The notes under the pieces are model-generated. The model searched no databases. It was not told the origin of the DNA and saw nothing but the letters and a program-made list of their open reading frames with translations. The position numbers were made by a program, and so were the translations under genes. Shown here piece after piece: positions 28,944 through 37,467 of a stretch of DNA of 64,000 nucleotides. Each line of letters begins with the position of its first letter. Position 1 is the stretch's first letter. The DNA is from Reinekea forsetii (GTDB taxonomy: Bacteria > Pseudomonadota > Gammaproteobacteria > Pseudomonadales > Natronospirillaceae), in the NCBI RefSeq assembly GCF_002795845.1, contig NZ_CP011797.1:186001-250000 (forward strand). Reading direction: 5' to 3'.

Positions 28944-29939
28944 ATGGGTTTACTTGTCGATGGACAATGGGTTGATCAGTGGTATGACACCAAGAGTCAA
29001 GGCGGCAAGTTTGTCCGTTCCAACGCGCAATTCCGCCACTGGGTGACACCCGATGGCGCGCCAGGACCAACCGGTGATGGCGGCTTCGCGGCGACCAGTG
29101 GCCGCTACCATCTCTATGTCTCGCTGGCCTGCCCCTGGGCGCATCGGACAATGATTTTGCGTGCGCTAAAAGGCTTGACCGAACATATTGGCATATCCGT
29201 CGTACACGCCGATATGTTGGACGAGGGCTGGATGTTCAGCGGCCCAGAGCTGGACAGCCCGGCGCAGGTGGGCGATCGGCTCTTTGGTGCCCGCTGCTAC
29301 CATGAACTCTACACCCGAGCTGAGCCCAACTATTCTGGCCGAGTCACCGTGCCGGTGCTTTGGGATACCCAGACCGAGACCATCGTCAGCAACGAAAGTG
29401 CCGATATTATCCAGATGTTCAATTCGGCCTTTAATGATCTTACAGGTAATCCGCTTGACTATTACCCTGAAGCCGCCAGGGCGGATATTGACAGCGTCAA
29501 TGACCGGGTCTATCAGGGCGTCAATAATGGCGTTTATAAGGTCGGTTTTGCGACCACCCAAGCGGCCTACGAAGAATCGTTCGGCGAGCTCTTTGAGACC
29601 CTGGAATGGCTCGAACAGCGCCTGTCTGGGCAGCGTTACTTGGCGGGCGAGCAGATCAGCCTAGCTGATTGGCGCCTTTTTACCACCCTGATTCGCTTCG
29701 ATGCGGTCTATGTTGGGCACTTTAAGTGCAACAATAAGCGCATTGCCGACTACCCCAATCTGAGCAATTACGTGCGTGAGTTGTTTCAAGTTCCGGGTGT
29801 GGCGGAAACCGTGGATCTGACCCATATCAAACGGCACTACTACTTCAGCCACCGTTCGATTAACCCGGACGGTATCGTGCCCTTGGGTCCGGTGCAGGAT
29901 TTTTCCGCAGGTCACGATCGAGCCCGTTCCTTTGGGTGA
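28944..29939 (+). CDS. yqjG: Glutathionyl-hydroquinone reductase (YqjG/GST Xi class)
   Basis: Reduces glutathionyl-hydroquinones to hydroquinones using glutathione. It has 331 residues, matching the YqjG/EcfG type rather than shorter GSTs. The catalytic cysteine is in LACPWAHRTMILRALKGL near residue 60. The conserved ILSNESADIIQMFN-like segment is present as IVSNESADIIQMFN, and the C-terminal helical domain contains LAGEQISLADWRLFTTLIRFD and YVGHFKCN. AGAGAGGAACG precedes the ATG. It is probably co-transcribed with azoR. Confidence 0.94.
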   Translation: MGLLVDGQWVDQWYDTKSQGGKFVRSNAQFRHWVTPDGAPGPTGDGGFAATSGRYHLYVSLACPWAHRTMILRALKGLTEHIGISVVHADMLDEGWMFSGPELDSPAQVGDRLFGARCYHELYTRAEPNYSGRVTVPVLWDTQTETIVSNESADIIQMFNSAFNDLTGNPLDYYPEAARADIDSVNDRVYQGVNNGVYKVGFATTQAAYEESFGELFETLEWLEQRLSGQRYLAGEQISLADWRLFTTLIRFDAVYVGHFKCNNKRIADYPNLSNYVRELFQVPGVAETVDLTHIKRHYYFSHRSINPDGIVPLGPVQDFSAGHDRARSFG

Positions 29940-30044
29940 ACCGCGTACCATAAACTAAACAACAGCATTGCAAAATTGGTGACAAATCCACCTAGGGCCT
30001 GTGGTAGGATGGGCCCCGCGAAATGAACTGCTTAGAGCCTACCA

Positions 30045-31274
30045 ATGAACCGAACGTCACTTGATAAAAGCAAAATCCGAATCCTGTTGTTAGAGGGTGT
30101 ACACCAGAGTGCACTTGATTCCTTGACCCGAGCTGGTTATACCAATATTGACAACGTTAAGGGCTCCTTGCCCGAGGCGGAGTTACTCGAGCGTGTCAAG
30201 GATGTCCATTTTATCGGGATACGCTCCCGAACTCAGCTCACCGCCGAAGTGTTTGCCGCCGCAGAGCGGCTGGTGGCGGTGGGTTGTTTTTGTATCGGTA
30301 CCAACCAGGTCGACCTGGCTGCGGCCTCGGAGCGCGGCATTGCGGTGTTTAATGCACCCTTCTCGAATACGCGCTCGGTTGCCGAACTGGTGCTAGCCGA
30401 ATCGATCTTACTGCTGCGCGGTATCCCCGAACGCAACGCCGCATGCCACCAGGGGGGCTGGTTGAAATCTGCCACCAACAGCTATGAAATTCGCGGTAAA
30501 ACTCTGGGCATCGTTGGTTACGGCAGCATTGGCACCCAATTGGGCATTATGGCCGAAAGCATGGGCATGGAAGTTGTTTTCTACGACACCATTACCAAGC
30601 TTCCGCTCGGCAATGCCCGACAGGTCGGCTCGCTGAATGACTTGTTAGGACTGGCCGATGTGGTCACCTTGCACGTACCGGAAACGGCGTCCACCAAGTG
30701 GATGATGGGCGAGGCCCAGTTTGCCGCCATGAAGCAGGGCAGTGTTTTTATCAATGCCGCGCGCGGTACGGTAGTCGATATCGATGCCTTAGCTGCGGCC
30801 TTGCGCGCCAAGACCGTACTCGGTGCCGCGATCGATGTGTTCCCGCTGGAACCGCGTACCAATGATGAGGAATTTCAATCGCCCTTGCGCGCCTTCGACA
30901 ATGTGATTTTGACCCCGCACATTGGCGGCTCCACCCAGGAAGCGCAATTCAATATCGGCATCGAGGTGGCGGAGAAACTCGCCAGCTACTCCGATACAGG
31001 TACCTCCTTATCGGCCGTTAACTTCCCCGAAGTCGCCTTGCCGGCGCATCCAAATGCGCATCGCATACTGCATATTCACCAAAATATTCCCGGCGTGCTG
31101 TCGGAAATTAACCAGGTGTTTTCTGAAAACCGGATCAATATCATGGGCCAATATCTGCGCACCTCGGACAATATCGGGTATGTGGTGATCGATGTTGCCC
31201 AAGACTGTTCGGAAGTAGCGCTGGAAAAGGTGCTGCAGGTTAAGGGTACCATCCGTGCCCGTGTGTTGTTCTAG
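30045..31274 (+). CDS. serA: D-3-phosphoglycerate dehydrogenase SerA
   Basis: Oxidises 3-phosphoglycerate to 3-phosphohydroxypyruvate, the first step of serine synthesis. It has 409 residues, the E. coli-type length. The NAD-binding motif is GYGSIGTQLG (near residue 160), the catalytic Arg/Glu/His set lies in NAARGTVVD, and TPHIGGST; the C-terminal ACT domain (about 335-409, with HQNIPGVLSEINQVFSEN) is the serine-sensing regulatory site, so feedback inhibition by serine is expected. The start SKIRILLLEGVHQSAL matches the family opening. Confidence 0.97.
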   Translation: MNRTSLDKSKIRILLLEGVHQSALDSLTRAGYTNIDNVKGSLPEAELLERVKDVHFIGIRSRTQLTAEVFAAAERLVAVGCFCIGTNQVDLAAASERGIAVFNAPFSNTRSVAELVLAESILLLRGIPERNAACHQGGWLKSATNSYEIRGKTLGIVGYGSIGTQLGIMAESMGMEVVFYDTITKLPLGNARQVGSLNDLLGLADVVTLHVPETASTKWMMGEAQFAAMKQGSVFINAARGTVVDIDALAAALRAKTVLGAAIDVFPLEPRTNDEEFQSPLRAFDNVILTPHIGGSTQEAQFNIGIEVAEKLASYSDTGTSLSAVNFPEVALPAHPNAHRILHIHQNIPGVLSEINQVFSENRINIMGQYLRTSDNIGYVVIDVAQDCSEVALEKVLQVKGTIRARVLF

Positions 31275-31290
31275 GCCACTTAGGCCAGCC

Positions 31291-31743
31291 ATGGTGATGC
31301 GCTCGGCAACCCTGTCCCTGGTCAGCCTGTTGGTTCTGTCAGCTTGCAGTAACCGGGCGATTGACACCGAGATGAGCCGCTGTGCCTTTGCCGACAGTCC
31401 GCGAACCCCGGCACCGGCCTTTATTTGTGATCCGAATATCACCGATTTTCCGGTGACTGTTCTCTTGGCTTCCGAACCCAGTGCCGAATCGGTCAGCGAG
31501 CGCATTAACCGCACGCTGACCGAGCAGATCACGTTCTGGGCCGATAGTTGGTCCCAGGCTTGGTACCAATCCGAGGCCAGTCAACTGGCCGCCAATGAAT
31601 TCCTCTTAGATGCCCTCGCCGACATGGCTCGGGTAGTCCGTTCGCGGGCCAGTCCGACCGGCACTCTGTGGCTCATGGTGGGCCTGCCGATGACCGTCAT
31701 GGACGTACGCACCCAGACATTGGCCACCGTGCCGCTGCGCTAA
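31291..31743 (+). CDS. Putative outer-membrane lipoprotein (LPP20-like, uncertain)
   Basis: A 150-residue protein with a lipoprotein signal: MVMRSATLSLVSLLVLSAC, lipobox LSAC with the acylated cysteine at residue 19. The residue after Cys is Ser, which favours the outer membrane by the +2 rule. The mature part has two further cysteines (RCAF and FICDP) that could form a disulfide, then a mixed helix-strand domain of about 110 residues. The length and CDP-like motif recall LPP20-type lipoproteins, but I would not assign function. ATG 31291 is 17 bases after serA and is preferred over upstream in-frame starts because it begins the signal peptide. Confidence 0.6.
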   Translation: MVMRSATLSLVSLLVLSACSNRAIDTEMSRCAFADSPRTPAPAFICDPNITDFPVTVLLASEPSAESVSERINRTLTEQITFWADSWSQAWYQSEASQLAANEFLLDALADMARVVRSRASPTGTLWLMVGLPMTVMDVRTQTLATVPLR

Positions 31744-31917
31744 CTTTCCTGGCCATCCGCTGGCCTGTGTGTCTCCCCTCTTGCCTTCCAACTGCCTGCT
31801 TAGCGTGAGTCGAATGCACTCCCCATTTGCCTTAGGGCACAGCCTTGCGTGGGACAGCAGTTTTTTTTTGCACTGCTAGACTTAAGCGATACAGAGAGTC
31901 CTGGTTGGAGATGTTCA

Positions 31918-33675
31918 ATGGCTACGCCCAAAAGTTTAGTTCGGCCGCAAAAGGGTTTTTCAATTCGTATCCGTACCATTGCGTTGATTTCCACAATCAT
32001 ACTTTTAATGCTGGTGGCCAATAGCTTTATTGTTTTAAAAATTCGCTCCATCAATGAGCAAGTTGATGCTCAGTCCGGACTGATTTCCACCCAGAGAACA
32101 TTGGTATCAAGGCAAGAGAGTTCTATTCTGGTGCAGCAGGAAGTCATCGACCGAGTGGCCACCATTGCCGAGACCATTAACCTGGTCAATGAAATGAACT
32201 ACTGGTATTTCCAAGGTGCCCTTACCTTGATTATTCAATCGGTTGAGTCGGGCCGCCGCATCGAAACCAAACTGCAAAGCCAATTAGCCAACCTGGAAAA
32301 AAAGGACCCAAAGAACAAGACTCGATTCGACCAAGCACGCGAGGAAATTGAAACCTTTAAACTCTATGCCGAACGGATGTTTAAGATGTTCGAAACCAAT
32401 TCGGTATCGATGGGAAAATCGATGGGCGATGGCGCTAAGGACCAGGCCGATAAAATTCTCGCCATTTTGGAGTCTTTGCGCAACGAGTACCAGCAGCAAC
32501 AGACCGACTCGATGGATCAGATCGTCGCGGACGCTTTGGATTTTGCATCCGCCAGCGATTCGGTAGCCAGTGCTGGCGAAAATATCCGCGGTCAAGTGGA
32601 CTCCTCATCGATTATGGCCATCAGTATCACGGCCGGGGCATTGCTGATTGGTAGCCTTCTGGGCCTGGTGTTTTTGCGTGGTGTATTGATCCCAATTCAG
32701 CGCCTGACTCAAGTTATTCAGAATATAGAATCGACCAATAATGTCACCTTGCGCACACAATATTTGCGCCGCGACGAACTCGGTTCAATTGCCCAAGCAT
32801 TTGACGCCATGATGGACAAATTTCAGGGCACCATCAGTCGCATGTCTGATAGCGCGGGTGAGTTGATGGCGATCGCCAATACCGCTCGGGATGCCAGCGG
32901 TGACCTCTCGGTCAGTGTGCGCGCGCAACAGAATGAAACCGACATGGTCGCAGCTGCGACCACGGAGATGTCTGCAGCGGCTGCCAATATTAAACAGAAT
33001 ACCGATGTCGCCTCCGAGCTGGCCCAGAGTGCCCGGCAGACCGCCGAGCTCGGCCGTCAAACGATGGAAAATAGTGTCCGCAGCCTCGATGAACTCTCGC
33101 AAGGGGTCTCGTCCGCATCAAAGGTTATCGCCAGCCTGGCCAACAACACCGATGACATTGGCAGTGTACTGGACGTTATTCGTGGGATCTCTGAACAGAC
33201 CAACCTGCTGGCCTTAAATGCCGCCATTGAAGCCGCCCGGGCCGGTGAGCAGGGGCGCGGTTTTGCCGTGGTGGCCGATGAGGTGCGCAATCTAGCCCGA
33301 CGCACCCATCAGTCAACCATCGAAATACAGGAGACCGTGGGCAAGCTGCAGGACGGTGCCAAATCTGCGGTTGCCGAAATTGAAAAAAGCAAGATTAGCG
33401 GCCTGGATAATATGCAAAAAATCCACGAGGCCGCCAACACTATGGCAGAGGTCGCCAAGGCCGTGGACCAAATTAATGAGTTAAACAGTCAAATTGCTCA
33501 GGCCTCATCAGAACAGTCGGAAGTGGCGGGCAGCATCGACGCCTCCATCAATCGCATTTCGGGCCAGGTTAACGACCTGTCGGCCAATGCCGTGGCACGT
33601 GAAGAGGCCGCTGAAGCCTTGCGCGATATTAGTGAACAACTCAAGGGCCTAGTGGATACCTTTTTGACTAAGTAA
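31918..33675 (+). CDS. Methyl-accepting chemotaxis protein
   Basis: Transmembrane chemoreceptor of 585 residues that signals through CheW and CheA. Order: membrane helix (about 22-44), an all-helical periplasmic ligand domain (about 45-240), a second membrane helix (about 238-260), HAMP (about 262-315, with [14 protein letters not shown]), then the coiled-coil signalling domain. The hairpin tip [20 protein letters not shown] (33190-33250) and [13 protein letters not shown] are diagnostic. The C-terminus ends LVDTFLTK, with no NWETF pentapeptide for CheR. The ligand is unknown. ATG 31918 follows GGAG; no chemotaxis kinase genes are nearby, so it serves an array encoded elsewhere. Confidence 0.93.
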   Translation: MATPKSLVRPQKGFSIRIRTIALISTIILLMLVANSFIVLKIRSINEQVDAQSGLISTQRTLVSRQESSILVQQEVIDRVATIAETINLVNEMNYWYFQGALTLIIQSVESGRRIETKLQSQLANLEKKDPKNKTRFDQAREEIETFKLYAERMFKMFETNSVSMGKSMGDGAKDQADKILAILESLRNEYQQQQTDSMDQIVADALDFASASDSVASAGENIRGQVDSSSIMAISITAGALLIGSLLGLVFLRGVLIPIQRLTQVIQNIESTNNVTLRTQYLRRDELGSIAQAFDAMMDKFQGTISRMSDSAGELMAIANTARDASGDLSVSVRAQQNETDMVAAATTEMSAAAANIKQNTDVASELAQSARQTAELGRQTMENSVRSLDELSQGVSSASKVIASLANNTDDIGSVLDVIRGISEQTNLLALNAAIEAARAGEQGRGFAVVADEVRNLARRTHQSTIEIQETVGKLQDGAKSAVAEIEKSKISGLDNMQKIHEAANTMAEVAKAVDQINELNSQIAQASSEQSEVAGSIDASINRISGQVNDLSANAVAREEAAEALRDISEQLKGLVDTFLTK

Positions 33676-33886
33676 TAACCTTGCAGGAAGTCTGTGTTTC
33701 GTTAGGACTAACGCAGAGCAGGCATAGGTTGGCGCCGATAAAAAACATCTTCAGACCTACAACAGCACCGAACGATTAATCGGCTAAAAGAGAAGGTCCG
33801 CCATGGCAAGGTTCCTGGCAAGGTCTACACTAAAAAGGCGAGAGAGTTTATTAATGATTAACTGACCAATCCAAAGGGGGATTGTT

Positions 33887-34063
33887 ATGAAGTGGCTGTT
33901 TCTTTTGATCATCATAATAGCTGTTGTTATGTTGGGTGCAGCCATGGTTTTTATCGATGCCGGCATCCTGCGAGATGCTGTTATTTGTGTGCTTGGCGCC
34001 CTGCTGGGTTTTTTAATCGCCTTTCGTATGCAGGCCCACTACACCCTGTTGCGAGATGATTAA
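33887..34063 (+). CDS. Small two-helix membrane protein, 58 residues
   Basis: MKWLFLLIIIIAVVMLGAA opens a first hydrophobic helix, a short polar turn (DAGILRD) follows, then a second helix (VICVLGALLGFLIAF) and a polar end (MQAHYTLLRDD). AAGGGGG 6 bases before the ATG is a strong ribosome site, which together with the clean hairpin topology supports a real gene. It lies alone between the chemoreceptor and malE, on the same strand. I do not recognise a family. The 211 bases before it contain CGTTAG-GA-CTAACG (33700-33713) and the palindrome CGATTAATCG. Confidence 0.6.
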   Translation: MKWLFLLIIIIAVVMLGAAMVFIDAGILRDAVICVLGALLGFLIAFRMQAHYTLLRDD

Positions 34064-34391
34064 CTATCTTCAAAATGGAGTAGGAGCTTCGGCTCGCCGT
34101 TTTTCGGCCACCGCCGCCTACATTCGATAAGCCCTCAAGCGTCGACGCTAAGGGGGTTGGTAAAGTCAAAATGAAGAATATTATTTAGATTTAATCCAAT
34201 AAAAATATTCCACCTAGACGCTAAGTCATCCTTTTAATATCAAAAGCACACCCTAATGGGCAGAGGTTTGATTAGGTGGATTTTACTTAATACTAAGCAA
34301 AGAGGCCTTCTGCGAAAGCTCGGAAGCGGTTAATTTATCCCCCGTTATGAGGTGATTCTCGACTACAACAAAAAGTAAAGGAATAGATATT
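34064..34391 (+). promoter_or_regulatory. Upstream region of malE
   Basis: This 328-base stretch has no credible gene. It holds a 9-bp direct repeat GACGCTAAG (34144-34152 and 34217-34225), a 7-bp inverted repeat GAATATT (34176-34182) and AATATTC (34204-34210), and a near-palindrome CTTAATACTAAG (34286-34297). Any of these could be binding sites for the maltose regulator, which is not encoded here. No good match to the E. coli MalT box (GGGGATGAGG type) or a TGTGA-N6-TCACA CRP site was found, and no -35/-10 pair was convincing. Confidence 0.3.
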
Positions 34392-35573
34392 ATGATGAAA
34401 AAAACACTTGTTACCGCATTGGCTATCGCCGGAGCGACTATGGGTTCTCAGGCGATGGCTTGGGATGAAGGTAGCCTATTGGTTTGGATCAATGCTGACA
34501 AAGGCTACAATGGCTTGCAAGCCGTGGGTGATAAATTTGCCGAGGAAACAGGCGTCGCGGTAAAGGTCGAAACACCTGATTCTGTCACCGAAAAATTCCA
34601 ACAGGAAGCATCTATTGGAAAAGGGCCAGACATCTTTATCTGGGCGCATGACCGCTTTGGTGATTGGGCTAAATCGGGTCTGATCACGCCGGTTGTACCG
34701 AGTAGCGCTGTTAAGAAAGCACTGGATGACTCGTTCTGGGGTGCGGTCAGTTATAACGGTCAGATCTTTGGTTACCCCATCGCCGTCGAAGGTCCAACGC
34801 AAATTTGTAACGCTGACATCGTTAGCAAGCCCTTCAAGAGTATTGCAGATGTTAAGGCCGCCGCGCCCGGTTTAGCCGAGCAGGGTAAGCAGTCGCTGAT
34901 GTGGGACTACAATAATACTTACTTCACCTATGGCTTCCTGACCGCCGAAGGGGGCTTTGCGTTTGAGAATGTTGCCGGCGTTTACAATCCGAAAGTTACG
35001 GGTATGGCCAACGACGGTACAAAAGCTGGCGCGGCCATGATCAAAGATCTAATCGACTCGGGTATTATGGCTGAGGGTGTTGATTACGGTGTATTCGACG
35101 CCGCCTTTAAGGCCGGTGAAGTGGCCTGCGTCATTAACGGTCCATGGGCTTGGGCGGATTACGAGAAAGCCGGCATCGATATGATTCTGGGAGCCTATCC
35201 AAAGATTGGCAAAGGCACACCTAAGGGCTTTACCGGTATCTTATCTGCGGCGGTGAACGCTTCTACGCCGAACAAAGAATTGGCGGTGGAATTGTTGGAA
35301 GCCTATCTGCTGACCGAAGATGGCCTGAAGATGGTCAATGACGATCGTGCTTTGGGTGCCGTCACTCATAAGAAGTTTATGAAATCTTTGGCAAAAGAAA
35401 GTGGCACCTTAGCCGACGCCTACAAAGTATGGCAAGCCGGTGAACCCATGCCAAACATCCCAGAAATGGGTGCCTTTTGGAGCAATATGGGCCCAGCCTT
35501 GACTGCCATCACTCAGGGTCGTCAAACGGTTGTGGAAGCGCTTGACGATGCAGCAGCTCGCATCGTGAAGTAA
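34392..35573 (+). CDS. malE: Maltose/maltodextrin ABC transporter, periplasmic binding protein MalE
   Basis: Captures maltose and maltodextrins in the periplasm for the MalFGK2 importer. It has 393 residues. The signal peptide ends SQAMA before WDEGSLLVWINADKGY, which matches the E. coli mature start closely. Further MalE landmarks are VKVETPDSVTEKFQQ, GPDIFIWAHDRFG, LMWDYNNTYFTYGFLTAEGG and MGAFWSNMGPALTAITQGR. Two cysteines (ICNAD and EVACVING) are not usual in E. coli MalE. ATG 34392 is followed by a second ATG; AAAGGAA lies 9 bases upstream. It is first of malE-malF-malG. Confidence 0.96.
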   Translation: MMKKTLVTALAIAGATMGSQAMAWDEGSLLVWINADKGYNGLQAVGDKFAEETGVAVKVETPDSVTEKFQQEASIGKGPDIFIWAHDRFGDWAKSGLITPVVPSSAVKKALDDSFWGAVSYNGQIFGYPIAVEGPTQICNADIVSKPFKSIADVKAAAPGLAEQGKQSLMWDYNNTYFTYGFLTAEGGFAFENVAGVYNPKVTGMANDGTKAGAAMIKDLIDSGIMAEGVDYGVFDAAFKAGEVACVINGPWAWADYEKAGIDMILGAYPKIGKGTPKGFTGILSAAVNASTPNKELAVELLEAYLLTEDGLKMVNDDRALGAVTHKKFMKSLAKESGTLADAYKVWQAGEPMPNIPEMGAFWSNMGPALTAITQGRQTVVEALDDAAARIVK

Positions 35574-35629
35574 GGCACCACAAGCATAGGGTGGTGGCCG
35601 GTCTTGCCGGTGACTACCTTGCAGATAAG

Positions 35630-35667
35630 CGCTTATGCACTGTTGCTAGCGATAAGCGTTTTTTTTT
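35630..35667 (+). terminator. Terminator/attenuator in the malE-malF spacer
   Basis: CGCTTAT (35630-35636) pairs with ATAAGCG (35652-35658), followed by nine T residues. The left arm also belongs to a 12-bp palindrome ATAAGCGCTTAT, giving an alternative fold, and a second hairpin centred on GCCGG-TCTT-CCGG precedes it at about 35590-35618. In the 303-base spacer this should limit read-through, so that malE is made in excess of malFG, as known in E. coli. The rest of the spacer (35668-35876) is AT-rich with no gene; a separate malF promoter may lie there but was not assigned. Confidence 0.75.
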
Positions 35668-35876
35668 GCAACTTTTCCGAACGAGCTTTTTTATTTGAAC
35701 TACAGTTCAGGCGCAGCTGTAATCCTAGGTGAGTGACCAGCCACTATTGAACATTCCGAAAAACTTCCCATTAAAATTATATCGATGAGAACCATGTCAG
35801 TTTGACTTAACAAAGCAACTTGCCGATAGGTTTCTTTCTTAACTAAACTTTGCACGCTTGAAAATGAGGTCTCTAT

Positions 35877-37448
35877 ATGGCAAATATAAATGCCATCCCG
35901 ATGGTGCCGGAAGCTGCCGCACTGGAAAGATGGAAGGTATGGACGCAATATATTGTCGTTACCCTGCTCTCGGTATTTTTCCTCTATGTCACCCTAACGA
36001 TGTATGCCAAAAATGAAATTCTTTATGGCACCTTTGTGCTGGTATTTACCGCGACCTTTGGCTTTGTTTTTCTATCTGAAAAAGCCTATGTTTGGCGCTA
36101 TGTTTTTCCCGGTTTGGTTGGTGTGTTTGTCTTTGTTATTTTTCCTATCATGTATACCTTGGGGTTAACCTTTACCAACAAGTCGAACCTACACCTGCTA
36201 TCCTTCGCCCAATCAAAGGCCTATTTTCTGCAGCAAGCCTATGTCGCCGAGGGGTCTCATGATTACCCGCTGACCCTCTTGATGGATGGTGACAATACCC
36301 AGTTGATGCTAGAAGATGCAAACGGCGCCCTGTATGTCAGCGAACAATCGTTGCCCATGACCCATACCGAGATGATTGTGGTAAAATTGGTGCCCAGCGA
36401 TGGCGTACCCAACTTACCTATAGCGCCTGACAAGACATTCTTTGCACAGCTCAACCAGTTAGCGAACATTCAGTTGGAATTGCCAAATGGCACGCTATTG
36501 GTGAAATCGAAAATACGAGAATATGGTGAGAAATATTCCTTATGGCGGGTCGCAGCGGATGACACCGCTGTTCTGGTCAATCAACTTGATGGCAGCCGAT
36601 TGCGCGCCGACTTGAACCAGGGGTTCTTTGTCGACGCGTCGGGTGAATACGTCACGCCAGGATTTCAGGTCAATGTCGGATTCGATAACTATAAGCGCAT
36701 CCTGACCGACAAGGGGATGTTTGGTCCCTTTCTACAAATCTTCACCTGGACAATGTTCTTTTCTATTTTCACCGTGATCGCGACCTTCTTTATTGGTATG
36801 ACCATCGCAAGCTTTGTGCAATGGGAGCCGATTAAGATTCGCGGCCTCTATCAAGTTTTGCTGATTTTACCCTATGCCGTGCCGGGCTTTATTTTGATCA
36901 TGATCTTCAAGGCACTCTTTAATCAAAATCTTGGACAAATAAACTATGTGCTCGATGTCCTGTTCAACATCGCCCCAGATTGGAATTCCGACCCCCATTT
37001 TTCGCGCCTGATGATTTTGATCGCGAATCTATTTATGGGTTATCCCTACATGTTCATTCTCAGCTTGGGCATGCTCCAGTCCATTCCGAAGGACCTCTAT
37101 GAGGCCTCCAGCTTGGAAGGTTCTGGGCCACTCAATAATTTCTTTCGCATTACCCTGCCGCTGGTTACCCGGCCGATGCTGCCGTTGTTAATCGCATCCT
37201 TTACCTTTAATTTTAATAATTTTGTCCTGATCCAACTGCTTACGCGCGGTGACCCAATTATCATCGGTTCCAACCCACAGGCGGGCGAAACGGATTTGCT
37301 GGTGAACTATGCTTTCCGCTTGGCCTTTATGGGGGATACTCAGGATTTCGCCCTGGGTGCCACCATCTCGACCTTCATCTTTCTAATGGTTGGCATTATG
37401 GCGGTGATCTATCTTAAAGCGGCCAGAATAGAAGTCGGCCGAAAATAA
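35877..37448 (+). CDS. malF: Maltose ABC transporter permease MalF
   Basis: Inner-membrane permease subunit of 523 residues, near the 514 of E. coli. The first three helices lie at about residues 20-105, followed by the large periplasmic P2 domain (about 110-270) that clasps MalE, then the core transmembrane domain. The EAA loop that docks MalK reads LYEASSLEGSGPLNNFFRIT. The C-terminal part FNNFVLIQLLTRGDP and LVNYAFRLAF are close to E. coli MalF. GAGG precedes the ATG. The gap to malG is 19 bases, so they share a transcript. Confidence 0.95.
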   Translation: MANINAIPMVPEAAALERWKVWTQYIVVTLLSVFFLYVTLTMYAKNEILYGTFVLVFTATFGFVFLSEKAYVWRYVFPGLVGVFVFVIFPIMYTLGLTFTNKSNLHLLSFAQSKAYFLQQAYVAEGSHDYPLTLLMDGDNTQLMLEDANGALYVSEQSLPMTHTEMIVVKLVPSDGVPNLPIAPDKTFFAQLNQLANIQLELPNGTLLVKSKIREYGEKYSLWRVAADDTAVLVNQLDGSRLRADLNQGFFVDASGEYVTPGFQVNVGFDNYKRILTDKGMFGPFLQIFTWTMFFSIFTVIATFFIGMTIASFVQWEPIKIRGLYQVLLILPYAVPGFILIMIFKALFNQNLGQINYVLDVLFNIAPDWNSDPHFSRLMILIANLFMGYPYMFILSLGMLQSIPKDLYEASSLEGSGPLNNFFRITLPLVTRPMLPLLIASFTFNFNNFVLIQLLTRGDPIIIGSNPQAGETDLLVNYAFRLAFMGDTQDFALGATISTFIFLMVGIMAVIYLKAARIEVGRK

Positions 37449-37467
37449 CTCCAGCGGAGAGTGCAGC

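Noticed and set aside
31855-31885. GCAGT-T9-GC-ACTGC element before the chemoreceptor
   Set aside because: The T-run lies inside the loop rather than after the stem, so it is not a normal terminator; no sigma28 promoter could be fitted nearby either.
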